From positions 20,997,456 through 21,061,455 of the forward strand of contig NC_060233.1 in NCBI RefSeq assembly GCF_021155775.2: DNA of 64,000 nt, in the 5' to 3' direction. Below are positions 31,963 to 42,966 of the stretch, piece after piece. Under the pieces are notes generated by a model. That model saw only the letters and a list, made by a program, of their open reading frames with translations. It searched no databases and was not told the DNA's origin. A program made the position numbers and the translations under genes. Position 1 is the first letter of the stretch, and each line of letters opens with the position of its first letter. The DNA is from Neodiprion pinetum (Eukaryota > Arthropoda > Insecta > Hymenoptera > Diprionidae).

Positions 31963-32810
31963 TCAGGGTGTCACCTCACCTGGGAGGAAAAATAAATGGT
32001 TGAATTCGATAGCAAGATTGACTTTTAATTGTTTTTTTTCGTCGTTCAAATGGTCCAATCGTAAGTTTTCTTTCAAAATGTCGAGGCGTCTCGAATCGTA
32101 ATTTGGGGATGTGAGGAGAACGCGATTCTCGATCCTTTTTTTTTCGTGTAAGACCTGTGCTAGTAAGACCTGTCCGCTGCTTGCAGTACTTGTATGCGTT
32201 GGGTGTGTTTTTGCACTGAGCGTGGCGGTGCTCGCGAGTTCATCGACTTCTTTTAGTGTTACGACTGGTCTTGTTATTTCCACAGCTGATTTGTTGGAAT
32301 TTATTGCATAAACGTAAGCAAACCCTTGTTGGTTGGTAACCAGAGCCTGTCCGAGGAATATGTTAGCGCCTACTTCCAACTGTTCTATGAATCCCGCTTT
32401 TATCGAGGAATTCGAAATTTTTAGTGCAATCACCTGAGCCGTTCGTGGTGGTATGAATATGTAGTCTTCGTTTAGGAGTTTGAATGGTTCGCTAGTATTG
32501 TTCGGTATTATTTTTTTTGTATCGAAAGATATCGTTGCATTCTCGTTCCGTAAAAATATCCAGCATAAGATTCCGTCTTCTTGTATCGGGAACAGATTGT
32601 CGACTATATGGAATATATAAAGGTTGTCACCGATTCGAATGCTAGTTGTTCCTACTACTTTCATTGGCTCATGTATAGTACTGGTAACGTTGATCTGACC
32701 TTCGAGTAATTTACACGGAACATGCGGATGTATTGCTCCGAGTTTAATTACGTTTACATCAGCACCGATGTCAACTATAAATGTGCTGGGTTGTCGTGTG
32801 AGTTCACCGG
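31963..32810 (-). pseudogene. Retropepsin-like module 2 and pre-RT linker of element D
   Basis: The minus strand reads STFIVDIGADVNVIKLGAIH, then VVGTTSIRIG and DNLFPIQEDGILCWIFLR, a retropepsin fold with the active-site triplet as DIG instead of DTG/DSG. A 233-codon ORF (31963-32664) continues through a linker (YIFIPPRTAQVIALKI, QALVTNQQGFAYVYAINSNK) seen before RT in Gypsy elements. Confidence 0.7.
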
Positions 32811-32929
32811 TGGTTATTCGAACCTTCGGTGTTTGTGTGACAGATGTTATGAGGATACGCGGTGGTGTTTTTGTGTTGGTTCTATGCGTGTTGAAGAAAA
32901 TAACGCCGGTTTCGCGAGAGATAAGGTAG

Positions 32930-33240
32930 TTGTTTTTGAAACAGATAGTCGCCTTTTCCGAACGTAAAAAGTCTGAACTTAGTATACCGTCTTCGATGAT
33001 AGGGAAGGAGTTATCGACAAGATGGAATTCGTGGCGTGTATTAGCTAACTCGATTTAGAGACTTCCTATTGTTGTGATGGATTCTTCCGTTATCCCTGAT
33101 ATCTGCCTAATGTCCGTCTTTGTGACGTGGACTCTTGGGTCGATTTTATCGATTTTTAACAAATTAATATTAGCGCCAGTATGTATTATTAGTGTCATGT
33201 ACCCATTCAAAGACTGCGGGCATTGTGTTTGAATCTGTGG
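32930..33240 (-). pseudogene. Retropepsin-like module 1 of element D
   Basis: The minus strand reads YMTLIIHTGANINLLKIDKI, ISGITEESITTIGSL, a stop, then DNSFPIIEDGILSSDFLR. The layout repeats in module 2. The active-site Asp is replaced (HTG). The two modules may be a tandem duplication, like the two lobes of pepsin, or a decayed and a replacement copy. Confidence 0.6.
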
Positions 33241-33251
33241 AGGGCCAGATT

Positions 33252-34449
33252 CTATCTGTACGGAGCTGACGTTTGTTTTGGACGCCGCTCCGGTTTGAGG
33301 GAGGTCGATGCGTCCGCGCGGCCGTCCCTGAACTCGTTCAAATGGCTCGCGTTGTCTGAATATTCGCGATGTTGCTTTGCTTCGTATGAAACTTCCGGGT
33401 GGACGCCTGCATCGCAATTCTCGTTCGAGTAGTCTTGTGTTACGTAATTAACCCTGAAGTTCGATCGTGAAGGATTTGGTGTGTTATACTGTTGTGAGCG
33501 TCGACTGTCATTTCGCATCTGGTCTAAAGGTTGGTTTGTCGGGTCTCTAGCTCGATATTGGGTATTGGGATTGTTCTGTTGTTGACGATTAGTGTTATTT
33601 TGGAAAACTCTTGAATCTTGGTGGAATTTTGGATTGTGGGGATATTGGGACCGATTTGAGCGGCACTTATCGTTTGAGTGGCCTTTGCCACCACACTGCG
33701 TGCAAGTTGTGTTGTTGCGCTGCCTCGTTCTGCACTCTTCTATACTATGACCTGCCTTCTTGCAGTATCTACACACTGCTAATATGGAAGGTTGTTCAGG
33801 ACAATATTCATCGATGTGATCGGTTAATTTACATATACTACATTTTATATGGTTTTGTGTTTCGTAGTTAGTATCACGGTATGAGGCTAGTTTAAGTCTA
33901 TCTGATAATAGTTTTCCAGTCTTGGTGGCCGTGTCTATAGCCATTTGTAGGGTTTGTGGATTCTCATGAGCTACTCTTATTCCTAATTCGTCTAGTAACC
34001 CTTTGATAAATCTTAGTCTTGCGGTCTCTTTGATATTTGTCTTTAGCACTTGAGCATCACTGATAGATTCTGAAGCATCTATTGATTCGCACGCTTGTCC
34101 TAAAAGATGTTTTATTCTAGCACCGTAATCTAGAACGCTCTCGTTTTGCCTCTTTGACGATTGTGCGAGGTCTAGCTGGATATCTGGGAGGTGTTGTTTA
34201 GACGCGTAGGCCTGTTTTAGGCAGTCTAGCAAATCTCGAAGAGAATCCGGATTATCTGACTCTATATATTTACTCGCGTCGCCTTCGATTTTCGTGCGAA
34301 CGAGTGTGGAGAATAAATTCAGTTCTTTGGTTAAGACAGCTTGTTTTGCGCATCCTACTTTAGTTTTGAATATTAGTGCCATTGAACGTGGGTATCAGAG
34401 CCAATGCATCTTTAAGAGGCAGGTGCGGAAAAGTGCTTTCGGTAGCCAT
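33252..34449 (-). pseudogene. gag of element D with three zinc knuckles
   Basis: The minus-strand ATG at 34449 starts MATESTFPHLPLKDALALIP with TFNGTNIQN, then a frameshift near 34365 leads into the long frame (AVLTKELNLFSTLVRTKI, LLDCLKQAY). Zinc knuckles CSICKLTDHIDEYC, CRYCKKAGHSIEEC and CTQCGGKGHSNDKC lie at about 33690-33850, followed by an Asn/Gln/Arg-rich tail. Gag binds and packages element RNA. The true start is upstream of the ATG at 34382 by homology of the N-terminal stretch to other Gypsy gags. Confidence 0.8.
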
Positions 34450-34899
34450 GTTGTAGATTTTAATCTAGGATTTGTCACTTACAAAGTGAAGATGAAGAGA
34501 AGGAATGGAAGAAAATGTTGCATTCTTCCGTGAGGATGTTGGTCCAGCGATTTCGTGTCTGCAGGCGGTGATGACGTCGGTGTGCGTTGTGTTTTACTAG
34601 AAGTCGTGAAGAATAAAGATGTTGTAGTAGCAGCAAGAGATAGTTTTTCAGCAATATTGATTTGGAGATGCGGATTTGCCTGTGACGTTCGTGTGAATCA
34701 GAGATCGTTGATTGCGATAAACGTAGAATATGGCTTTCAGAGTGTCTTCAACACTATCACACAGTGGTATTACTGTTGTATTAACATCACTGAGCTTGCA
34801 CACTTCAGAACCGGTCTATCAGATGGCACTTCATGCGTAGCACACACGTAAAATTGTATGACTGGATTTCCGGAGAGCGAAGGCCACCGCTGCCACCAA
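34450..34899 (-). other. Leader and primer-binding site of element D
   Basis: On the plus strand CCACCGCTGCCACCA (34884-34898) equals a tRNA-Leu 3' end, so the minus strand holds a tRNA-Leu primer site one base from the LTR. The plus-strand ORFs at 34294-34851 in this leader are not supported as genes. Confidence 0.7.
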
Positions 34900-35343
34900 T
34901 GTAACGTCCGTGAGTAGAGTTTACTCCTGAGCGGAAGGAGTAACCCGGTTGGCTTTGCTTTTACGTTTCAGGTCAACCGGAAATCAGGATGAAAATTAAA
35001 TAAACTTGAATATGTTGATATGTCGATTGTATGTTTATCGCGTGGAACTTGAGATACCGGTAGGAATGAATTGTGTGGTACGAAAAGATATATAAGAAGA
35101 CTAGATGTGGAGTTGTCGAGAGTCAGAATAGGAGTGTCCCTCGAGACGTGAGACGTACGGGTGCAGAAAAGGTGTGACAGTGTTAGAAGTAGGGAATGGA
35201 ATTTGATGAGTAAGCACGATAGTGAATAGCGTTAGACTACGTAGAGATAAGAGGACAGGACAAAGACCATGAGATTAATGTAAGAACTGTGGGAGAGTTA
35301 GCGAGTAGGAAAAATAGAGAGAAGTGGTATGATCGACGTAACA
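34900..35343 (-). repeat. 5' LTR of element D
   Basis: 444 bp, TGTAACGTCC...GACGTAACA on the plus strand, followed by the ACAT duplication. Confidence 0.9.
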
Positions 35344-35576
35344 ACATCAATTAAATTTTTAAAGAATAGATATGATTATTAAAAAAATCTCATATTTTCT
35401 CCAATTATTTGCTCACATATTATTCAAAATAAAAAATATTATTCATCAAAAAAATGCCATTTAACGTACTTTATGTATTGTAATTTGGAGCATCTATACA
35501 AAGGATTAGAACTTATTAGGAAGATTGAAGAAAACATACAGATAGATGAACAAATAATTATTTGATTTTATAGGCT
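35344..35576 (+). repeat. Satellite, continuation after element D
   Basis: Continues the unit interrupted at 16100 and includes TGTATTGTAATTTGGAGCAT at about 35476. It ends at about 35576 where the LINE begins. Confidence 0.85.
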
Positions 35577-35774
35577 GCGCAAGTGTCAACACGTATTTTT
35601 TTTCCTGTGTGATTAGTGACATGCCATCCAGGGCATCCTTGTGCTAATAAATCATCTCACAATAACCATTCTCATCGGGAAAAAACCCTTATCAGTCGTG
35701 AATAATAAGTTTTACAATATAGACTTTAATTTGATCAACATAATTATCAATTCACCTCGGAATAGATTTAGGTT

Positions 35775-37106
35775 ATGTCTTATGAAATAACCACAACCGA
35801 AGTAGAAACCTACATTGCCGACCAAGCCGACACACCGAGTCAGCTTGGTTCTCCTGCAGGTGTCACCACTAACCCAATAATATTTACGGACGTCACTTCT
35901 GCCGCCACAACAAGCCAAAACGTAGAGGCACCCGAACAGCTTCTGTCCAGACTAAACCCAGCAGCTTCAGTCTTCGTCTCTTTAAATCATGAGGACACCA
36001 ATAATGCAAAAATAGTTAAAGAAACTGCTACAACGTCCGCTAGCAAAAGAAAAAGAGGTCGACCGCCAGGTTCGCTTGCTTTAAAAAACCGAACCAACTC
36101 GGTGAATTCAATAACTAGTTACTTCTCCCCCACCTCTTCTAAAGGTGGCTGCCTTACTCAAACGTTAGCCGACTCGTCGCCAGAAATCTCTCCGCCATCG
36201 AAACTACAACGATCATCCTCTTCTCCTCCTTTTATACGATACACTATTTCAGACTCTCCAACAATGTCTCCTCCAAACTCTCCCACCACAGTGTCATCAG
36301 TAACAGAAATCTTCGAAACGCTCAAAAAGTGGAAAACAGAGGACCAAAAGGACAGAGAAGAAATGAAAAAGGAATTGTTAGGGGAGATCGCAACATCACG
36401 GGAAGAACACACTCGTCTACTCAAGGAACAGACGAAGAAGTTGCGTGAAGAAAATAAAGAACTTCGCTCTCAAATAAAGGAACTAAGCGACAGAGTTACG
36501 GCACTAGAGCTGTGCTCACAAGCTGGAGATACTCAGGAATCCGTCAACCTAAGCAATTTGGCTCTCCTTGAGAAACGACTAGTAAAGGCAAGTATCTCAT
36601 CTGTAGACAAACTAAACAGGAAAAATAATATTATAGTGAGAGGCCTAGGTTTAGTTTCAGGAGACAATGTTACCGGATCCCTGAACAAGTTCATCGCAGA
36701 AAACCTGAAAATTAAGGATGCGGCTTGCTCAGCAAACTGGGTTCACGGTAACAAACCGTTCATTAAAGCCACCCTCAAGGATCATAAAGTAAAAGCGGAA
36801 ATAATGGCGAAGAAGAAATCTCTAAAAAAACCTGTGTACATTGACTATGATCTAACGCCTGCAGAGAGCTTAGCTGCATACAAGCTCCGCCTAGAAACAA
36901 AAAAGCTAAGAGACGAAGGCAAGACCGTCAAAATAGGACACCAGCGCATTTATGTAAACGGTGTGTGCCACCAATACGACCCGGTGCTTCAGAAAGTAGT
37001 CAAATCTATCCAAACGAGCAAAGAAAATACTTCAACTTCGCCCAACGAAACTCGCAATAGTAATTTATCGCAAGAAAGAATGGACTTTCAACAGAACTTT
37101 CAATAA
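35775..37106 (+). CDS. LINE ORF1 protein (443 aa) with AT-hook, coiled coil and RRM-like part
   Basis: Intact from ATG 35775. Residues 91-100 are KRKRGRPPGS, an AT-hook. A Ser/Pro-rich stretch (110-185) is followed by a strongly charged coiled coil (about 189-250, EEMKKELLGEIATSREEHTR) and an RRM-like region beginning NNIIVRGLG (about 290) with VYIDYDLTPAESLAAY. No zinc knuckle. This layout (coiled coil, RRM-like, C-terminal domain) is like L1-type ORF1, an RNA chaperone that coats LINE RNA. The AT-hook would bind AT-rich DNA such as the surrounding satellite (inference). Confidence 0.82.
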   Translation: MSYEITTTEVETYIADQADTPSQLGSPAGVTTNPIIFTDVTSAATTSQNVEAPEQLLSRLNPAASVFVSLNHEDTNNAKIVKETATTSASKRKRGRPPGSLALKNRTNSVNSITSYFSPTSSKGGCLTQTLADSSPEISPPSKLQRSSSSPPFIRYTISDSPTMSPPNSPTTVSSVTEIFETLKKWKTEDQKDREEMKKELLGEIATSREEHTRLLKEQTKKLREENKELRSQIKELSDRVTALELCSQAGDTQESVNLSNLALLEKRLVKASISSVDKLNRKNNIIVRGLGLVSGDNVTGSLNKFIAENLKIKDAACSANWVHGNKPFIKATLKDHKVKAEIMAKKKSLKKPVYIDYDLTPAESLAAYKLRLETKKLRDEGKTVKIGHQRIYVNGVCHQYDPVLQKVVKSIQTSKENTSTSPNETRNSNLSQERMDFQQNFQ

Positions 37107-38203
37107 CTCAGCCGGCTCAAGTAATATAGTTAAACAGAACAGAAAGCACAACTTTTTCAGCATATGTTTTTGGAATGTGAGAGGTTTATCTAACCTAAAA
37201 GACTATCAAAACTTCCACGGAGACGTACTCTGCATATCGGAGACCTGGACAACTTCGAACGTAACAAATCTAGCTAACTTTAAAGATTGGTATACAACCT
37301 GTTCTCCAGCCACCGAAAGCAAAACATTCGGTAGAGCCAGCGGAGGTCTGCTTACATTATGCAATAACAAGAGCAGCGCAATAATAGAAATCACTGATAA
37401 CTGGATCTTCAACAAATACCAATCAGACCACATCTCGCTCATCATCGGCTCCATATACTTAAAGCCAGATCAAAAAAATCTGAACTCAGTACTCCACCAA
37501 TTGCAACTAAGCCTAAATATAATCTTCGCCCAAGCATCAGACGCGATAATTCTCGAAGGTGATTTCAACGCAAGAATTGGTGATCCATTACCGGAGGACG
37601 AAAAATTGTTCGAAGGTACCACGCTCAACTCCAGGAGGAATTTTAGTGACCACATAACAAACCACCAAGGAAAAACTCTTTTAGATTTCATGAACAGCAA
37701 TGGATTCATCCTTTTAAACGGACGCACAGCAAGTGATGAACTTGGTGGGTTCACCTTCAGAAGCGCAATGGGCAAGAGCACAATAGATCTCATTTGGATA
37801 AATACTCTTAGCATTAATCTGATCAAGCTTGCAGTTTGGGAATGAGAAAAAAGAACGCCCAATCAACCAACGGATATAAATCCAAACCATGGTACGACCA
37901 TGAATGTAAGACCAAAAAGCGTGAGGTTACTCTCTTACTGGAATACTGCAAAAAAGAGCTGCAGCATCTCCCCTGTGGAATGTATTCTCACAAAAAAAAG
38001 GGAATTACTTTTCATTAATACAAGCAAAGAAAGACCTATCCCCCCTAGCATTAATAGATCAATTTAACAACAGCAATAACCCTTCTGATTTTTGGAAAGT
38101 CATCAAACAAGTCAAAGGTCGCACACCCGCAATTAATAAGGTTTCAATCACCACCTGGAATCAATACTTCACTAAATTATATCCTCCTAGATTATCACTA
38201 GAG
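37093..38203 (+). pseudogene. LINE ORF2 N-terminal part: APE-type endonuclease, frameshifted
   Basis: The frame opens inside the end of ORF1 (NSAGSSNIVKQN) and reads FFSICFWNVRGLS, VLCISETWTT (catalytic Glu), IILEGDFNARIGD (GDFNA), and SAMGKSTIDLIW near the C-terminus. The terminal SDH motif is not seen. It shifts frame at about 37840 to KSKPWYDHECKTKKRE (37870-38018) and again before 38204. It would nick target DNA to prime reverse transcription; this copy is broken. Confidence 0.8.
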
Positions 38204-40168
38204 ATGCCACTGGTGCAGGAACAACACGATATGCTAGACGAGGAAATAACGATGGAAGAACTAATAAAGAGCCTGAAAAAAAGCAAATGTGGCAAAGCAC
38301 CAGGCATGGACAACATAAGTAATGACTTTCTAAAAGAGCTGCCGGAAAATTGGCTCTATTACATTCAAGTCTTTTTCAACAAAATTATACAAACCGAAAT
38401 CATTCCTGATGATTGGGCCCAGGTAGTCATGTTTATGCTGCATAAAAAAGGTGATAGCTCAGATCCAGACAACTACAGGAGTATAGCTTTGATAAATTCA
38501 ATCGCCAAAGTCTTCACCAACATTTTACATGACCGATTAAGGCAATGGGCAGAAAATAACAAGCTAATACCAGAAGAACAAGCCGGATTGTGCACGGGGA
38601 AAGGTTGCGCAGACAACGTGTTCTTACTGCAAACGATAATACAAATGCAACTACGATTTCCTGACATAACGGCGTACATTCTCTTTATAGACTTCAGAAA
38701 AGCTTTTGATAAAGTACCTCATAACATCCTCTGGGCTAAACTAAAAAACCTCGGTATTAGCAATAAACTCATACGGATACTCATCAACTTCTACAGCAAA
38801 AGCAGGATGCACATCAGGAAAGACCACCACCTGTCTGATCCCATTGACATAACCGAAGGAGTACTACAAGGCGACATACTCAGCCCGTTGCTGTTCATTC
38901 TACTTATTGCTGATATAATTAAATTCTTCGAGAATCGCGACGTCGAAGGACTAAACCTGAACAATCTCCGTCAGATACTCATGTTATTATATGCTGATGA
39001 CATTGCCGCTTTATCTCACTCTGCCTCATGTTTAAAAGCAGCACTGAAAGTATTGGAGGAATACTGTGACACAAACGGCCTGGAAGTCAACATCAGCAAA
39101 ACAAAAATAATGGCCTGTCGTACATCAGGAAGGATCAAGAAAAAGGATGAAGGCTTCCAATTGAAAGGCAAAAGTATTGAAGTGGTCAAGAGATACACAT
39201 ATCTGGGTGTTGCGTTTTCAAGCAACCTGCAAGGGGATATAGCAGCCACCGAAGCATCCAAAAGAGGCAAACAAGCAATCGGATCAACCTACTCGATTCT
39301 TTCTAGGCTCAGAGCAGAAACTTGGCTTAGCAAAAAGAAACTCCATGACAGCATGATCAAAACAACGCTGCTATACTTAGTGCACATTTGGGGTCTCAGG
39401 AAAGAAATACTAGACAATCTTGAAGCACGTCACCTGCTTTATTTTAAAAGAATTTTCCGTCTTCCTGTCTGTACGCCACATTATTTTCTACGCCTCGAAC
39501 TCGACATACCACACATTTCTCTAGAAGTATTAAAATACGCATACAACTGGGTAATTAAAATACTAGAGATGAGAGAAGACCGACTGCCCAAGCTCGGCTT
39601 GACTAGACTTATTCAACCATCTGCCAATTACAAAAGTCAAAACTTGAACTGGACCTTACAAGTTAAGTCGTTGCTTTCTCTCATTGGTGAAGAACAAATG
39701 TTTAAGGACATGAACGCAACTCATTGGAAGGTAAATAAGGACAGGATCCTCAACAAGTACCGCTCTTTCCTCAAACTTCAAGACCTTAAACGCTACTCAA
39801 AGTCTGAATCATGTCAATCACCCATACCAAGGTCGCTAGAAGACTCGCTCCCAATATACCTGACAAAAGGCTCTTTCCACACAATAATACCTAAATTACA
39901 GCTAAGAGTCATATACTCATGCAAAATATACTCGTGCAACATATCAACGAAGCTGGGGGTAATTAAATTAAAACCGGCAGAATTATGCCGCTTCTGTCAC
40001 AACTCAGAAAAGGAAACAATAGTTCACTTTCTGATAAACTGTACATTCTTCAGCTCTCCTCGCTCCGAATACCTGCAAATATCCAAGGAAGACAGCAACC
40101 ATCTCAACTTAATTATACTTTTAGATGACCATTCCACATCTGGCTCCAAAAATTTATTAAACTATTAA
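38204..40168 (+). pseudogene. LINE ORF2 reverse transcriptase and C-terminal domain
   Basis: A 654-codon open segment. RT motifs: KCGKAPGMDNISNDFLKELP, GDSSDPDNYRSIAL, AYILFIDFRKAFDKVPH (first Asp), GVLQGDILSPLLFIL, LMLLYADDIAALSH (YADD, about 38990), YTYLGVAFSSN. The C-terminal CRFCHNSEKETIVHFLINC is the usual LINE CCHC-like end. The start is not real: the piece is the downstream part of a frameshifted ORF2. No stop within it, so damage is limited. Confidence 0.88.
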
Positions 40169-40409
40169 ACAGCGTGTTCAGAGTTATTAAACAATATCAC
40201 GCCAAACTAGTTCTGTTTAACTCAATATACATCACTTAACGGCCTTAAAATGTATATAAACCTTTCTATATTTTTTATTTTTTTATTTTTACATGCTCAA
40301 TTTTAAAATTATTGTTTATAACATTATACGATCTCATAAAAAAAAGTGTATCAAAGATAAGTATCTTAAAAATCACATTGAATAAATATATACATATATA
40401 TACGTACAT
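40169..40409 (+). other. LINE 3' untranslated region
   Basis: AT-rich, no ORF. It ends in ATTGAATAAATATATACATA-like sequence abutting B3. No long poly-A. Confidence 0.6.
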
Positions 40410-42348
40410 TGTAACGTGGCAGTTTTACTGCGCGTTCCACACGGCTCCCCGAACTCTGGACGGACCACCGACTTAGGGAGCACGCGAAGTAGACCGCGGC
40501 TCATTTCGAAAAAGAGCGCCAGGACAATAGTCACGCATCCGAGACTCTAAGAGGGGACCATCGCCGGTTTAGCGAATAAGACTTTTCAGGATTTTTGTTT
40601 ATTTTTTTTTTGGGTGGCGAGTAAATGCGGCTTCGGACAGGGGATCGGCAGCAAATTCGAACGATGTTACTGGATGGCAATCGCGGCGGATCGCGACGAA
40701 AGGAGGGCCTCGCACGAGGCTACGGAGAGAGCGTCAACGGAGAGCTCTGCCGCGAGGGAATCCAAGGCGGACGAGATTCCCGTTGGTGGCCGGCGAGCCG
40801 TAGCCCCCCCCCCCCCCCCCCCCCCCTCCGTCGCCCAACTGACGACAGGTGCCCTCGCGAAGTCATCACCACGCCACTGCCAAGCTACGGGGTACACGAG
40901 ACTGGTCAGCCAATCAACACCCCGCGACAGCGGAATCCAACGATAGCGATACGCTAGATTGTAAGAATTGCGTAACGAGAACCCCAATGCGAGCGGGAAA
41001 ATTTTGACTAGGGATGACGCCTATGTTCGGGGCATGTTCGAATTGCGGCTCCGATTTGCAGGACCCGGCACTTGAGTCCTGGCGACCGATAGCGTTAGTG
41101 GCGTTGCGAGAAAGTAGAAAAAGCAAAGTTATTGTGGTTGTTATGGCTGAGACGGACGTAGGAGGATTTTTGGTGTGGCTGAGGAGCGGTAAGCGCTTAT
41201 AATTCTTTGCGGGCATATTTCGAGCGCAAGTTAAATTGGCACACCGATAAACGGTCGGCCCACGCAATCTTAGAGTTAGAGTAGCGCTCGAAATCTGTTT
41301 GCCGATCTCCTTGAGGATGACCGTAGCCTGAGTTTCGCGATAACGTGTAGAGTCCAGGGGATCCTTGTAAAGTCTCGCGTCGAGTCACGGTTTCGCGTGG
41401 GGAACAATTTCGGAGTGAAATTGAGTGCGGCCAAATTCCGCTGCACAGGGTCTTGTCGAGTCTGCGTACGAAAAAGGGTGGTGAACTTTGAGGGAATAGA
41501 GACTACGATTTGAGCTCGGATGCGTCGTAATACGCTATACACTCGCGCGATTAGAAAAGCGTTCTAGAGTGATTAATTTGGTCGCGATTAGCGCGTCGAG
41601 GCACGTCCTTTTTGATTTAGTTTATGAATTATTGTGCATCAGCAAAGTGGCGACTAGCGCCCGTAGAAATAAGATACCAGCTAGATTCAATCAGAACTGC
41701 GATTAGCGCGTCGAGTACGATCTAGATTACGTTTTTGTTTAGCAGTTTATAATTAAGTGACGATTAGCGTCGTAGTTGAGGCCGATCGCGGGCAGCGCGT
41801 CGAGTCCGATTTTGTTTTTGGTTTTTGCGAGTTAAGGTATTGTTAAGACGGCGACTAGCGCAAGAAGGCCGTAGAGGTCTCCTAGATTTATTCATTTTTT
41901 AAAAATTTTTTTTATTTTGTTGGTTTCTCCCTGTCTTATTTCTTTTGGATTAAATTTAACCCGTTGTATTTGGAATCGCGAAGGACGACTTGCGCAGTCG
42001 TATGATTATTTTTATTTTTACTTTTTTTTTTTGTAACATCGCTAACGAGAAATATATTATTGGAATTTTATAGTGATTTGGCCAAACCACGCATTGGCTT
42101 ACTTGTGTTACATCTCTCTCTACCCAAAATTTACCCCTCCCCTCTCCGCGGTACTGAGCTATCGAGTATATGGTCGCGATATTTCGCATTACCGATTTCG
42201 AGGCGTGTTAATCACGCCAGGCGCCCAACAAATCTCGCGGTATTGTTTAAGGTCCAGGGTACATCGGGGACGCCGATTTATTGTGTACGGGGTAAGTTCT
42301 CGGTCATTTTTCTCCGAGTGATCGAGGTGCAGAAAAATCCACGTCACA
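40410..42348 (+). mobile_element. Element B, copy 3 (1939 bp)
   Basis: TGTAACGTGGCAG...CCACGTCACA, closely related to B1. It has an expanded C-tract (about 40804-40826), the same GATTAGCGCGTCGAG repeats (41585-41810), the GGCGCCCAACAA block near 42220 and the GGTAAGTT donor-like site near 42290. It sits between the LINE 3' end and a satellite. Confidence 0.8.
41143..41202 (+). CDS. Conserved 19-codon ORF with overlapping splice donor in element B3
   Basis: MAETDVGGFLVWLRSGKRL, ATG 41143 to TAA 41200; counterpart of 7419-7478. Between them six changed codons are synonymous and three are not. The GCGGTAAGC donor-like site is preserved in both. Confidence 0.45.
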   Translation: MAETDVGGFLVWLRSGKRL

Positions 42349-42754
42349 TTATATATATAATATATTTGATTTCATATTTTCAATTTTTAAAAATCATTTA
42401 TTCATTAATTTGAGAAAAATAATTTATTCGGACTGATTATTTTTTTTATTATTGAATTATTTGATTCAATCACCTCCATTTATATTCAACTATATTATTG
42501 TATAATTCATATGTATAAATCAATTTTATTGAATAAGAGGATGAGGAAGAAATTGATTATTCATGTTTCATTTCAATATAATTGACTTTTAAAAAAAGAA
42601 AAATTTTTGAAAAAAAAATAGATGACAATAATTAAATTTTCAGAAAATGAATATGATTATTAAAGAAATCTTACATATTTTTCAATTATCTGTTTACATA
42701 TTATCTGAAATAAATATATGATTCATTAAAAAAATGCCATTTAATATACTTAAG
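42349..42754 (+). repeat. Satellite, interrupted by transposon H
   Basis: End of one unit and start of the next. It stops with ATGCCATTTAATATACTTAA at 42754 and resumes after H with TTAATGTATTGTAATTTGGA (55190). Undisturbed units read ...GTACTTTATGTATTG..., so H inserted at TTWA and duplicated TTAA. Confidence 0.9.
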
Positions 42755-42966
42755 GTAGTACTACCGTTACCACAGGTGTCAAATTAGTGCTATGTGTAAT
42801 TTGACTTGTGCAGTATTTTAACTTGGCAACGCCGCGTAAAAGTAAAAGAGACAGAATAAAAGAGACATTTTCTGTTTCACTTTGAATATGAGATGCGCAA
42901 ACGTCTATTGCGCAAACATTTATTTATTTTTACAAATTCTTAGTTTATCCATGTCTATTTATTAAA
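42755..42966 (+). promoter_or_regulatory. Left end and 5' untranslated region of transposon H
   Basis: Holds the terminal GGTAGTACTACCG and likely the promoter; no clear TATA box can be named. The ATG at 42967 (AAAATGTCC context) is chosen as the first in-frame Met of exon 1. Confidence 0.5.

Larger units (their letters stand above)
16101..35343 (-). mobile_element. Ty3/Gypsy-type LTR retrotransposon D with macro domains, carrying nested E and F
   Basis: LTRs are at 34900-35343 (5', minus) and 16101-16543 (3'); ACAT is duplicated at 16097-16100 and 35344-35347. Without E (17629-22788) and F (24576-29688) D is about 8.97 kb. Its minus-strand order is gag, two retropepsin-like modules, RT, RNase H, a repetitive basic linker, macro domain 1, an acidic/Ser-Pro linker, macro domain 2, integrase. 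The LTRs differ by several per cent and the genes have scattered stops, so D is older than its two guests. The RT resembles the 17.6/297 type. Confidence 0.85.
35577..40409 (+). mobile_element. Non-LTR retrotransposon (LINE) with two ORFs
   Basis: About 200 bp of 5' untranslated sequence, ORF1 35775-37106, ORF2 (APE endonuclease, RT, C-terminal zinc motif) about 37093-40168 with frameshifts, and a 3' UTR ending in TGAATAAATATATAC-type sequence next to element B3. No LTRs. I cannot assign the clade with certainty; the overlapping ORFs, APE endonuclease and CCHC-like end are Jockey/I/L1-group features. Confidence 0.85.

Noticed and set aside
34294..34851. Plus-strand ORFs in element D leader
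   Set aside because: Antisense to gag start and leader, no recognisable domain.
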